Source: VGJV01 sp964646415
Lineage (GTDB): Bacteria > Patescibacteriota > Minisyncoccia > UBA6257 > 2-01-FULL-56-20
Assembly: GCA_964646415.1 (NCBI GenBank)
Contig: CAZYEL010000004.1
Coordinates: 4,579-68,578, forward strand
DNA: 64,000 nt
Direction: 5' to 3'
Position 1 is the stretch's first letter. Each line of letters starts with the position of its first letter. Below the pieces are notes generated by a model, which worked only from the letters and a program-made list of their open reading frames with translations, did not search any database and was not told the DNA's origin. This document shows, piece after piece, positions 56,903 through 64,000 of the stretch. A program made the position numbers and the translations under genes.

Positions 56903-57622
56903 TTAGCGATTACTCTTCAATGCCGCCTCAATCGCATCCGCGACGCGCGTATCATTCGGCGCAAGCCCGCGAATCTCCACGCCGTTCACGAACGTCGTGG
57001 GCGTCGCGTTCACCCCCGCTTCCCTTCCCTTCGCCGTTTCTTCCGTGACGGCCGCCGCATTCTTCCGGTCCTGAATGCATGCCGTAAATGCTTTTTCATC
57101 AAGCTTCAATTCTTTCGCCAGACGCACGAACAATGCTTCGTTCAAATTCCCATTGTGCTCCTTCCCGTCGGCAATTTCCGCGCGGTATAAGCTGTCATGA
57201 TATGCCCAAAATTGCCCCTGGTCCCGCGCGCACTCCGCCGCTTCCCCCGCCGCAAGCGATTCGGGCCCCAAAAACTGGAAATTGCGGAATATAAGCTGCG
57301 CCTTCCCTGTCTTTACATACTTCTCGCGAATCGCCGGCTCAATATCGCTGAAGAACGTCCCGCAGAAAGGGCACTGGTAATCGCCATACTCAACCACCGT
57401 TACCGGCGCATCCTTGCTCCCAAGTATCGCATCGCCTTCCATCGCCTTAAGAAACGCTGCAGTAGCGGGAACACCTCCCGCCGCAGGACCGGGGGCAGGA
57501 ACATTCTTCGCGCCCAGCACGTAGATGATGGAACCCGCGATCAAAATGCCCGCAACAAGAATGCTCGCGGGGAGGAGCAGGTCGCGCGACGGAACCGAAG
57601 CGGTGCCGGATTGTTCGTCCAT
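56903..57622 (-). CDS. DsbA-like membrane-anchored thiol-disulfide protein
   Basis: This 239-aa protein has an N-terminal anchor (LLLPASILVAGILIAGSIIYVLG), then a DsbA domain with VVEYGDYQCPFCGTFF (CPFC), FRNFQFLGPESLAA, AAECARDQGQFWAYHD and the cis-Pro loop GVNATPTTFVNGV. It would form or shuffle disulfides in exported proteins. The start at 57622 is chosen for the anchor. It groups with the glutaredoxin and trxB genes downstream. Confidence 0.88.
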   Translation of the reverse strand: MDEQSGTASVPSRDLLLPASILVAGILIAGSIIYVLGAKNVPAPGPAAGGVPATAAFLKAMEGDAILGSKDAPVTVVEYGDYQCPFCGTFFSDIEPAIREKYVKTGKAQLIFRNFQFLGPESLAAGEAAECARDQGQFWAYHDSLYRAEIADGKEHNGNLNEALFVRLAKELKLDEKAFTACIQDRKNAAAVTEETAKGREAGVNATPTTFVNGVEIRGLAPNDTRVADAIEAALKSNR

Positions 57623-57675
57623 GCGAGTATAGTAGCAATCGGAAGAAGCGGGGTCAACCCCGTGAGAAGGCGCAT

Positions 57676-58335
57676 TCACAAAGGCCGTGCAGCCTCCGCG
57701 AGCGCATAGTCCCTCGGGAACAACTTCCGGCATATCGCAAAAATTGAATAGGTGATAAACGGCGCGGAAAAAACATCGATGGAGTAATGAATATGCGCGA
57801 GAAGCACCGCGATTCCGAACATCAAGGCTGAAGCAAGAAAAAACAGGCGCCATGGCCGTTCACGCCAGAACACGAGCGCGAGGAGAAAAGGAAGACCGGT
57901 GTGTCCCGAAAAAAAGAAGTTTCCCTGGAACGTGAAAAGGTCGTAGAGACGAACGCCGATACCGTCGTCAAGCGGAATCTGTTCCGGATACACGCCGATG
58001 TGCGTGAGGCTCACAAAAAAAGAGCGAAATATCACGAAAAGCGCGATGGCTTTAACGCCGAAGAGAAGGGACTGCGGACGCGCGGCAAGCAATACCACGA
58101 CCGCCGCCCAGAACAGAAGCGCCCCCTGTACTACGAGAAAATCGATATCGAGCGGCGGGATATTATCCAAAAAAAGATCGCCCACGAAATTCGAAAGCGC
58201 GGCGCTTTTTGCCGAGTAACGCCCTGCCTGCACATGGAGCAAAAGACTCACGCCAAGCAAGAAGAGCCCAACATAGAGCGACCGCCGCCGGTCACTGTTC
58301 CAAAAGTCCCGATGGTGGGAAAGAAATTTCCGCAT
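57676..58335 (-). CDS. PAP2/sphingomyelin-synthase-like membrane protein
   Basis: This 219-aa protein has five to six membrane helices. FFFSGHTGLPFLLAL and AHIHYSIDVFSAP near the end correspond to the second and third motifs of the lipid phosphatase/PAP2_C group (SGHT, then HxHYxxD). Members transfer or remove phospho-head groups on lipids. The first motif is weak. GAGGG a few bases upstream supports the ATG at 58335. Confidence 0.75.
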   Translation of the reverse strand: MRKFLSHHRDFWNSDRRRSLYVGLFLLGVSLLLHVQAGRYSAKSAALSNFVGDLFLDNIPPLDIDFLVVQGALLFWAAVVVLLAARPQSLLFGVKAIALFVIFRSFFVSLTHIGVYPEQIPLDDGIGVRLYDLFTFQGNFFFSGHTGLPFLLALVFWRERPWRLFFLASALMFGIAVLLAHIHYSIDVFSAPFITYSIFAICRKLFPRDYALAEAARPL

Positions 58336-58361
58336 TACCCTCACATTCTACCAAATGCGCA

Positions 58362-58460
58362 ATGCTAATATACTAATGCATGCTAATTATGCGAATAGGC
58401 AGTAATGCTCCAGATTCGTATTATTGGTATTATTAATAGGCATTTGTATATTGGTATCAT
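58362..58460. repeat. AT-rich degenerate word repeat with complementary halves
   Basis: The gap between two divergent genes holds repeated words such as gctaat, actaatgc, attattggtatt and gtatattggtat, with complementary copies on each side. The same type occurs at 53742-53820 and 56815-56930. Confidence 0.55.
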
Positions 58461-58466
58461 CATTCA

Positions 58467-59069
58467 ATGGACCTCGGCGGCTTCGACCTCACCACACAGT
58501 GGATTCTCTCGCACGGATACGTCTTCATGTTCTTCGGCATGCTGGTGTGGGGGCCTCCCGTCACCGCCGCAGGGGCATTCGGCGCGGCGCTCGGTTACTT
58601 TAACCTCTGGATAGTGTTCGCACTCTCGCTCATCACGAATCTCCTCGGAGACGTGATATTCTACGCAATCGGCTATTGGGGGCGGCAGGAGTTCGTCATA
58701 AACTACGGGAAATACATCAGCATCACGAAAGCGCGCCTCCGCATTTTTGAAAAAATCGCGGAGGAGCATATCGGGAAATCGATGACCATTGCGAAGCTTG
58801 TCCCGCTCCTCGCGCTCCCCGGGCTCGTGATGATGGGAATAACCCGAGTGCCCATGAAAATCTATGTCTGGTGGGCGGTTGTCATCGCCATCCCCAGTTC
58901 GCTCGTGTATCTCCTCCTTGGATATTATTTCGGCGCAGTATACGACACGGTTGAGCGGTATCTTCATTTCGGCGGCGCGGTCATCGCAGCACTCATCGTC
59001 ATTTTCGCGGTGGGCGCGCACGTCTCCCGCCGCATTTCACAGCGGATGGAAGAAAAAGCGCGGGAGTAA
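58467..59069 (+). CDS. DedA-family membrane protein
   Basis: This 200-aa protein has the DedA/VTT pattern: re-entrant and membrane segments with PPVTAAGAFGAALGYFNL, NLLGDVIFYAIGYWGRQ and the basic KLVPLLAL-PGLVMMGITRVP segment. DedA proteins are proposed to move undecaprenyl-phosphate or other lipids across the membrane. It opens the plus-strand operon of glycosyltransferases, so carrier-lipid recycling would fit the context. Confidence 0.82.
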   Translation: MDLGGFDLTTQWILSHGYVFMFFGMLVWGPPVTAAGAFGAALGYFNLWIVFALSLITNLLGDVIFYAIGYWGRQEFVINYGKYISITKARLRIFEKIAEEHIGKSMTIAKLVPLLALPGLVMMGITRVPMKIYVWWAVVIAIPSSLVYLLLGYYFGAVYDTVERYLHFGGAVIAALIVIFAVGAHVSRRISQRMEEKARE

Positions 59070-59080
59070 TCGCAAATACT

Positions 59081-60271
59081 ATGCGCATTGCCGTTTTCTC
59101 GGATAATTTTTACCCCGAACTCTCGGGCATCAGCGACTCCATCATCACGACCGCCCGGGAACTCGCGGAACGGGGACACGCCATCCGTTTCTTCGCGCCC
59201 AAATACGCCCCGCGCGACTACCGCAAAGTGGGGCTGCCCCTTGAAGAACAAAATCTTCACGAACGGATTTCAGTAACGCGCTTCTCGTCTTTTCCGTACG
59301 GGGGACCAAGCGGACAAGCGCGGATTGTGATTCCCACGGGACTCCGCACATATCTGGTACGGCAATTCAAACCCGACATTATCCACGCCCATATGATTTT
59401 CGGCGTAGGGTTCGAGGGACTCATCGCGTCGCGAGTGCTGCAATGCCCGTTCATCGGCACCAACCACACTCCGCTCACCGAATTTATGAAATACAGCCCG
59501 GTGCGGAGCAAGTGGTTCACCTCTCTTCTCCTTTCTTATAACAGCTGGTACTACAACCGATGCGCCTTCGTATCATCCCCCGCATCGGAAATTTTTGAGG
59601 AAATGGGGCGCTACGGCTTCCATGCGCCGCACGCGGTGGTTTCAAATCCCATTGACTGCTCTCTTTTCCATCCTATGGATGGAGACCGGGCAACGCTCAA
59701 GCGGGAATTCGGGCTCTCACCGTTCACCATTCTTTATGCCGGGCGTCTTGCTCCGGAAAAACGCATCGATAACCTTCTCGATGCCTTCGCAGCATGCGCG
59801 AAGAATCTCCCCGGCGCCACGGTAGCTATCGTGGGAAAAGGACCATCGGAGGCAATGCTCCGTGCGCACGCCGAGAAGCTGGGCATCGGGGACAGGGTGC
59901 GGTTCCTCGGCTTCCTTAAAAATGCCGAGGTGCTCGCGCGCGCGTACCGCGCGAGCGAGGTATTCGCAATCATGAGCCCCGCGGAAACGCAAAGTATCGT
60001 CGCCATGCAGGCGCTTGCCTGCGGTATACCCGCCATCGGGTCACAGGCATGGGGAATCGGAGAATACCTGAATAAAGCCGGGCAGCTTACCGTGGAACCC
60101 GGAGATAAGGAAAAACTCGCCGAGCACCTCGTGACGCTCTTCCAAAACCCGCAGCTCCGCGCCGAACTCGGCGCAAAGGGAAGAGCGTTCGCGGAAACGA
60201 TATCCACATCCGCAATCGCCGAAGAATGGGAACGAATTTACGAAGAGGTCCTGGCGCGGTACCATAAATAG
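59081..60271 (+). CDS. GT4-family glycosyltransferase
   Basis: This 396-aa protein has the GT-B fold. The N-terminal part reads RIAVFSDNFYPELSGISDSI, followed by KPDIIHAHMIFGVGFEGL, GTNHTPLTEF, then YAGRLAPEKRIDNLLDAF. The late donor site is MSPAETQSIVAMQALACGIPAIGS. It uses a nucleotide-sugar donor; the pattern with FSDNFYPE and HTPL resembles alpha-mannosyl or glucosyl transferases acting on lipids. It lies 12 bp after the DedA gene. Confidence 0.88.
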   Translation: MRIAVFSDNFYPELSGISDSIITTARELAERGHAIRFFAPKYAPRDYRKVGLPLEEQNLHERISVTRFSSFPYGGPSGQARIVIPTGLRTYLVRQFKPDIIHAHMIFGVGFEGLIASRVLQCPFIGTNHTPLTEFMKYSPVRSKWFTSLLLSYNSWYYNRCAFVSSPASEIFEEMGRYGFHAPHAVVSNPIDCSLFHPMDGDRATLKREFGLSPFTILYAGRLAPEKRIDNLLDAFAACAKNLPGATVAIVGKGPSEAMLRAHAEKLGIGDRVRFLGFLKNAEVLARAYRASEVFAIMSPAETQSIVAMQALACGIPAIGSQAWGIGEYLNKAGQLTVEPGDKEKLAEHLVTLFQNPQLRAELGAKGRAFAETISTSAIAEEWERIYEEVLARYHK

Positions 60272-60283
60272 CAAGCGGAAAGC

Positions 60284-61051
60284 GTGCCAAAAACTCTCAA
60301 AACAGCCCAGCAACCGAAGGCCGCGCCCATAGCGCTTAGTTTTGTTATTCCCGCGCATAACGAAGAGAAGCAAATCGGCGCATGCCTCGAATCCATACGC
60401 GAGGTACTCCAGTACGCCAAGGATTACCCGACAGAGATAATAGTCATCAACAACGCATCAACCGACCGCACGAAAGAAGCGGCGAAACGGGTGAAGGGCG
60501 TGCGCGTGGTGGACGAGCCCGTGAAAGGACTCACCCGCGCGCGGCAGCGGGGATTTGAAGAAGCGCGGGGCGAACTCATCGCATACCTTGATGCGGATAC
60601 GCGGCTCCACTCCGAGTGGCTCGCCATTCTTGAATATGAATTCGCGAACCGCCGCGATATCGTGTGTTTAAGCGGGCCGTTCCGATACTACGACCTTCCC
60701 GAGGGGAAAAAACGCATGGCGGAGCTTTTCTGGAAGATGTTTGCTCCCCTCACCTACCGGCTCGTGGGGTACATGGTGCTCGGCGCGAACTTTGTGGTGC
60801 GGCGGGAAGCGCTCGTGCGCATCGGCGGTTTCGACACGGGAATCGAGTTTTACGGAGAGGACACCGACATCGCCCGCCGGCTGAGCAAGGTGGGGAAAGT
60901 CGTATTCCGGATGGACTTTTTCATTCTCGGGTCGGGGCGGCGGCTTCTTGAGGAAGGATTGGCGTCGACGTTCGTGCGCTACGCCGCAAACTTCATCTGG
61001 TGCGTCGTCGCGAAGAAACCCCTTACCAAAACCCACGCGGATATTCGGTGA
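60284..61051 (+). CDS. GT2-family glycosyltransferase
   Basis: This 255-aa protein has the GT-A pattern: LSFVIPAHNEEKQIGACLESI, IIVINNASTDRTKEAA, the DXD motif AYLDADTRLHSEW and the acceptor region GEDTDIARRLSKVGKV (the ED near 196). It starts with GTG at 60284, 13 bp after the GT4 gene. It transfers a sugar to a lipid or glycan acceptor at the inner membrane face. A weak membrane segment follows position 225. Confidence 0.88.
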   Translation: MPKTLKTAQQPKAAPIALSFVIPAHNEEKQIGACLESIREVLQYAKDYPTEIIVINNASTDRTKEAAKRVKGVRVVDEPVKGLTRARQRGFEEARGELIAYLDADTRLHSEWLAILEYEFANRRDIVCLSGPFRYYDLPEGKKRMAELFWKMFAPLTYRLVGYMVLGANFVVRREALVRIGGFDTGIEFYGEDTDIARRLSKVGKVVFRMDFFILGSGRRLLEEGLASTFVRYAANFIWCVVAKKPLTKTHADIR

Positions 61052-61059
61052 TACCTCAC

Positions 61060-61602
61060 ATGACTTTTTCCCCTCAACAAAAAACAAGCTGGGTCACGGG
61101 AGGATTCGCCCTCGCAGGAATCATCGCGGCGCACACAAAAATAAGCGACTGGACGGCTGCGGCGCCGCTCGTTGTTTTCTATACAACCATGCTCATCAAC
61201 ACTTACTTCTGCGTCCGCATATTCGCCGCGCTCGTTCCTCCTCATAACCGGACGCAGCAAACCTTTGACGCCTTGCTAGGAATTATTTACGTCGCCCTTG
61301 CCTTCACATTTCCCTCTCCTCTTTTCTTTATCTTCACCGCAACGCTGCTCTTCGCGGTTGCAACGCTTAAGTATGCCATGCTCGCCTACTCCATCGGGCA
61401 TTCCTCATTCCTTCACAAAAAGATATCCATTGACGCCATGGGCACGCTCGCGTGCGTGCTTGCGCTCGGCGGTGTGCTCGCGGGCCGACCATTGCTCGCT
61501 ACAAGCATCTGGGCCCTTGCGTTTGTTGTCACAAACATCTATCTTCTCGTGGTAAACCCGATGTATCCCCGCGCGCTTCCTCCCCAGCAACAAGAACAAT
61601 GA
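61060..61602 (+). CDS. Hypothetical membrane protein of the glycan operon
   Basis: This 180-aa protein has five hydrophobic segments (VTGGFALAGIIAAHT, AAPLVVFYTTMLINTYF, LLGIIYVALAFTFPS and others) and a short cytoplasmic tail ending PPQQQEQ. Its stop overlaps the start of the sugar transferase gene (ATGA), so the two are coupled. No family is recognised. The start at 61060 is chosen because it follows the GT2 stop by 9 bp. Confidence 0.6.
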   Translation: MTFSPQQKTSWVTGGFALAGIIAAHTKISDWTAAAPLVVFYTTMLINTYFCVRIFAALVPPHNRTQQTFDALLGIIYVALAFTFPSPLFFIFTATLLFAVATLKYAMLAYSIGHSSFLHKKISIDAMGTLACVLALGGVLAGRPLLATSIWALAFVVTNIYLLVVNPMYPRALPPQQQEQ

Positions 61603-62957
61603 CCAGTCTTAAAATAATATTTTTGCTCGTAGGCGACCTCGCATCGCTCTATGTAAGCTTGATAGGCGCGCTCTTTATCCGCTACGGCGGCGGCTTTTCG
61701 CGCGAGCTCGTGGAACATCATCTTATTCCCTTTTCCCTTATCTTCGCCGTCTGGATTCTCCTTTTCTACACCGCAGGCCTTTACGACCTCCGCAAACTCC
61801 GGAACGGCCTCGAATTTTTCAAAACGCTCCTCCTCGCATTCACGGCGAACGCGCTTGTCACCATCATGCTGTTTTACCTCATCCCATTCTTCGGCATCGC
61901 GCCCAAGACAAACCTTTTCATCTTCCTCGGGCTTTTCGCAGTCCTTGAAGCATTGTGGCGCCGCATATGGAACAATCTCATGGCGGGAAAGGAAGCACCC
62001 AACAAGTTCATTCTTATCGGAGAAGGCAGAAACGCCGAGGAACTCCGCGAGCTTGTGACACACAACCCTCAGCTTGGGTATGAACTTAAAGAATGGGTAC
62101 CGCATTCTTCGGCGCTCCTCCATGATGCGCCCGCCGGACTTCAGGCATTGTGCGCGGGGCATGCGGCAAACCTTGTGGTAGTGGACGATGAACTCAAGGA
62201 AACGCCCTCGTTCTCCAAAGAACTGTATCAACTCTTCAAAAACGGCATTGAAGTAAAGGGGCTGTCTTCGACATACGAGCTGCTGCTCAAGAAAGTCCCT
62301 CTGGAAAACATCAGAGAAAACTGGGTAATCGACAACATAAGCGGGCAGGCGCAATTCTACGACTCGCTCAAACGAAGCATGGAGATTGTCGCCGCGCTTC
62401 TCCTCGGTATCGTGCTGCTTCCCCTCGAGCTCCTCGTCGCGGTTCTCATACTTCTCACCTCCCCCACGGGTCCCGCAGTCTGCGCGCAAACGCGCACCGG
62501 CTTCCGCGGCAAGACCTACACCCACTACAAGTTCAGGACCATGCGCTCGTGCCACGAGAAAGAGCAAAATGGGCCGCAATGGAAAACCGTCCTCGAAGGG
62601 AAGGTCGCGGACCCCCGGCTCACCGCTTTCGGACGGCTCCTCGTACACACCCACCTCGACGAACTCCCGCAGCTCATCAATATTCTGAAGGGCGAGATGT
62701 CGTTCGTGGGTCCCCGCCCCGAACGCCCGCAATTCGTGGAAATGCTCCGGGAAAAACTCCCCTACTATGACGTGCGCCACATGGTAAAACCGGGGGTTAC
62801 CGGATGGGCACAGGTAAATTACCGCTATGCGGCATCCGTGGCGGACACGAGCGAAAAATTGAGCTACGACCTTTACTACGTTAAAAACCGCTCGCTCATC
62901 CTCGACCTCGCCATTGTTCTGAAAACACTCAAAACGCTTTTTATAACACCGAGGTAA
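61599..62957 (+). CDS. Polyprenyl-phosphate sugar-1-phosphate transferase (WbaP/WcaJ type)
   Basis: This 452-aa protein has four N-terminal membrane helices, a Rossmann-like middle domain (KFILIGEGRNAEELREL) and the C-terminal bacterial sugar transferase domain. That domain has KRSMEIVAALLLGIVLL, RTGFRGKTYTHYKFRTMR, RLLVHTHLDELPQLINILKG and GEMSFVGPRPERPQFV, and later KPGVTGWAQVNYR. It starts glycan synthesis by transferring a sugar phosphate to undecaprenyl phosphate. The neighbouring transferases would extend the glycan. Confidence 0.92.
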   Translation: MTSLKIIFLLVGDLASLYVSLIGALFIRYGGGFSRELVEHHLIPFSLIFAVWILLFYTAGLYDLRKLRNGLEFFKTLLLAFTANALVTIMLFYLIPFFGIAPKTNLFIFLGLFAVLEALWRRIWNNLMAGKEAPNKFILIGEGRNAEELRELVTHNPQLGYELKEWVPHSSALLHDAPAGLQALCAGHAANLVVVDDELKETPSFSKELYQLFKNGIEVKGLSSTYELLLKKVPLENIRENWVIDNISGQAQFYDSLKRSMEIVAALLLGIVLLPLELLVAVLILLTSPTGPAVCAQTRTGFRGKTYTHYKFRTMRSCHEKEQNGPQWKTVLEGKVADPRLTAFGRLLVHTHLDELPQLINILKGEMSFVGPRPERPQFVEMLREKLPYYDVRHMVKPGVTGWAQVNYRYAASVADTSEKLSYDLYYVKNRSLILDLAIVLKTLKTLFITPR

Positions 62958-62980
62958 GCAAAGGGAGTACAATAAAGGGA

Positions 62981-63895
62981 ATGCGAATCATCGTGACGGG
63001 AGGTGCCGGATTCATCGCGAGCCACATCGTTGATGCCTACATCGCAAAAGGGCATCACGTGGCCGTTATTGATAACCTCTCAACCGGTTTCCGACGCAAT
63101 CTGAACCCGCGTGCACGCTTTTATAAAGCAGACATCTGCAATCAAAAGCTTCTTGAGCACATTTTCGAAAAAGAGAGACCCGAAATCATGAATCATCACG
63201 CGGCTATCGCAAGCGTCATCGCTTCCATAGCGAACCCCAATGCAACCTTCGAGGCAAACGTACTCGGCACGGTGAATCTTCTCCGCGCCTTCGGCGCGCA
63301 CGGGAAGGGGAAAAACAGGAAAATCATCTTCGCCTCCACGGGGGGAGCGATCTACGGAACGCCGAGAAAACTCCCCGCACCGGAAGCAACACTTCCCATG
63401 CCGTCCTCGCCCTATGGACTCTCAAAACTCCTCGCGGAGGAAACGATAGCTTTTTACGCCCGCACCTCGCACTTCGCCCATACCATTCTCCGCTATGCAA
63501 ACGTCTATGGCCCGCGCCAGAATCCAAAAGGAGAAGCGGGAGTGGTTTCCATATTTGCTGAATTGATGCGGCAAGGAAATCAGCCCAGAATTTTCGGCGA
63601 CGGGAGCAAAACGCGGGACTACGTATATGTGGCGGACATTGCCCGTGCGAACGTCGCGGCACTCACGAAGGGAAACGGCGAAACGATAAATCTCGGTACG
63701 GGGATTATGACGAGCGATAAGGAAGTCTTCGGCGCGGTTGCCCAGGCCTTAAAGTTCCGCGGCACGCCCCAGTACGCTCCATTCCGGTCCGGCGAAGTCA
63801 ATAAGATTTCGCTTGATGCGCGGCGCGCACGGCGCGTACTCAACTGGAAACCTAGAGTTTCTTTCGAAGAAGGAGTGCGTCGTACGGTGAGCTAG
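62981..63895 (+). CDS. NAD-dependent epimerase/dehydratase (GalE-like)
   Basis: This 304-aa short-chain dehydrogenase has the NAD motif IIVTGGAGFIASHIVDAYI, the catalytic Ser region FASTGGAIYG, the YxxxK pair in PSSPYGLSKLLAEE and YANVYGPRQNPKGEAG. The pattern matches UDP-sugar 4-epimerases. It would supply a nucleotide sugar for the glycan operon. A TACAAT hexamer ends 7 nt before the ATG. It ends in GVRRTVS, about the normal place. Confidence 0.9.
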   Translation: MRIIVTGGAGFIASHIVDAYIAKGHHVAVIDNLSTGFRRNLNPRARFYKADICNQKLLEHIFEKERPEIMNHHAAIASVIASIANPNATFEANVLGTVNLLRAFGAHGKGKNRKIIFASTGGAIYGTPRKLPAPEATLPMPSSPYGLSKLLAEETIAFYARTSHFAHTILRYANVYGPRQNPKGEAGVVSIFAELMRQGNQPRIFGDGSKTRDYVYVADIARANVAALTKGNGETINLGTGIMTSDKEVFGAVAQALKFRGTPQYAPFRSGEVNKISLDARRARRVLNWKPRVSFEEGVRRTVS

Positions 63896-63901
63896 GGGCA
63901 A

Positions 63902-63931
63902 TTGACACAAACTGTAGAAAAGTAGTATGTT
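63902..63931 (+). promoter_or_regulatory. Promoter for a unit beyond the window
   Basis: TTGACA (63902-63907) and TATGTT (63926-63931) are 18 nt apart, 6 bp after the GalE-like gene. Downstream up to the window end there is a short cacc-gc-ggtg dyad followed by six T at about 63984-63993, possibly an early terminator or leader. No start codon of a long frame is visible. Confidence 0.5.
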
Positions 63932-64000
63932 AGGATTTGGCCGTATCGGCGCCAGCCCCCCTCAATTAGAATGCCGCTCACCGCGGTGTTTTTTGTTTCT

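Noticed and set aside
1..64000. CRISPR array or cas genes.
   Set aside because: No regularly spaced direct repeats of 24-40 bp and no Cas-like protein were found.
1..64000. Alternative genetic code (TGA as glycine), as in some CPR lineages.
   Set aside because: TGA ends many complete genes at the expected family length (for example dpnI's upstream fragment, the GT2 gene and the membrane gene at 61060), and no conserved Gly falls on TGA.

Overview
The window reads as a chromosomal piece of a Candidate Phyla Radiation bacterium, most likely Parcubacteria-like. This is inferred from compact genes, a short nusG-rpsR end, the typical mix of envelope glycosyltransferases, DUF2283/DUF4258 pairs and ABC exporters, and weak use of Shine-Dalgarno sites. 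TGA is used as a stop, so the genetic code is standard. At least ten genes have a -10 hexamer only 6-7 nt before the start codon, which points to leaderless mRNAs.

Layout. 1-1800: nusG 3' end, rpsR, a PAP2 phosphatase and a small secreted protein. 1880-6760: an ECF sigma factor with a membrane partner, then an ABC-2 exporter whose ATPase gene is split by an 811-bp non-coding, hairpin-rich insert. 6800-9800: a minimal metallopeptidase, a DMT permease and an asparaginase-family enzyme with an altered catalytic residue. 9850-15870: a CsoR-controlled metal-efflux operon (CsoR, small membrane protein, adaptor, CusA-type RND pump, Met-rich peptide). 15900-24050: two ABC half-exporters, peptidase E, NADAR and DUF2000-like proteins, a Pif1-type helicase and a Fic protein. 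The ABC/Fic part is visibly AT-richer.

24100-25900: a SAM-hydrolase-family gene preceded by a Met-codon-rich leader peptide and an attenuator, a B3/B4-domain protein and a 38-bp perfect palindrome. 26000-33300: a DoxX-NUDIX fusion, an adenosine deaminase, an ACT-like regulator, a GNAT, an M23 peptidase, a pseudouridine synthase, a broken cupin, a PNPOx-like protein and an anchored surface protein. 33350-37450: an aminotransferase under a T-box leader, then an AT-rich restriction island. The island holds a truncated DpnA-like methyltransferase, an intact DpnI homologue and a truncated MutH/Sau3AI-like nuclease. It lies between an LD-carboxypeptidase gene and a diverged second copy of that gene's 3' end.

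37450-42700: a PIN/antitoxin remnant, an LMW phosphatase, a LysE exporter, a second hairpin-rich region with a serine-recombinase remnant abutting tRNA-Ser(GGA), then pgsA-like, pyrH and htpX genes. 42800-45250: LemA and TPM-domain proteins. 45270-51690: argH and a pyrimidine/folate block (cytosine-deaminase-like, pyrD, pyrF, pyrE, folA, thyA) that can make UMP and dTMP. 52050-54270: groES-groEL with CIRCE. 54370-58340: a redox/envelope set (DUF pair, trxB, glutaredoxin, DsbA-like, PAP2). 58460-63900: an envelope glycan operon (DedA, GT4, GT2, membrane protein, sugar-1-P transferase, GalE-like epimerase).

The most unusual items are the Met-rich attenuator, the T-box with its lysine-less aminotransferase, the DpnI mosaic island, the precise insert in the ABC ATPase gene, the leaderless promoters and a family of degenerate intergenic word repeats.
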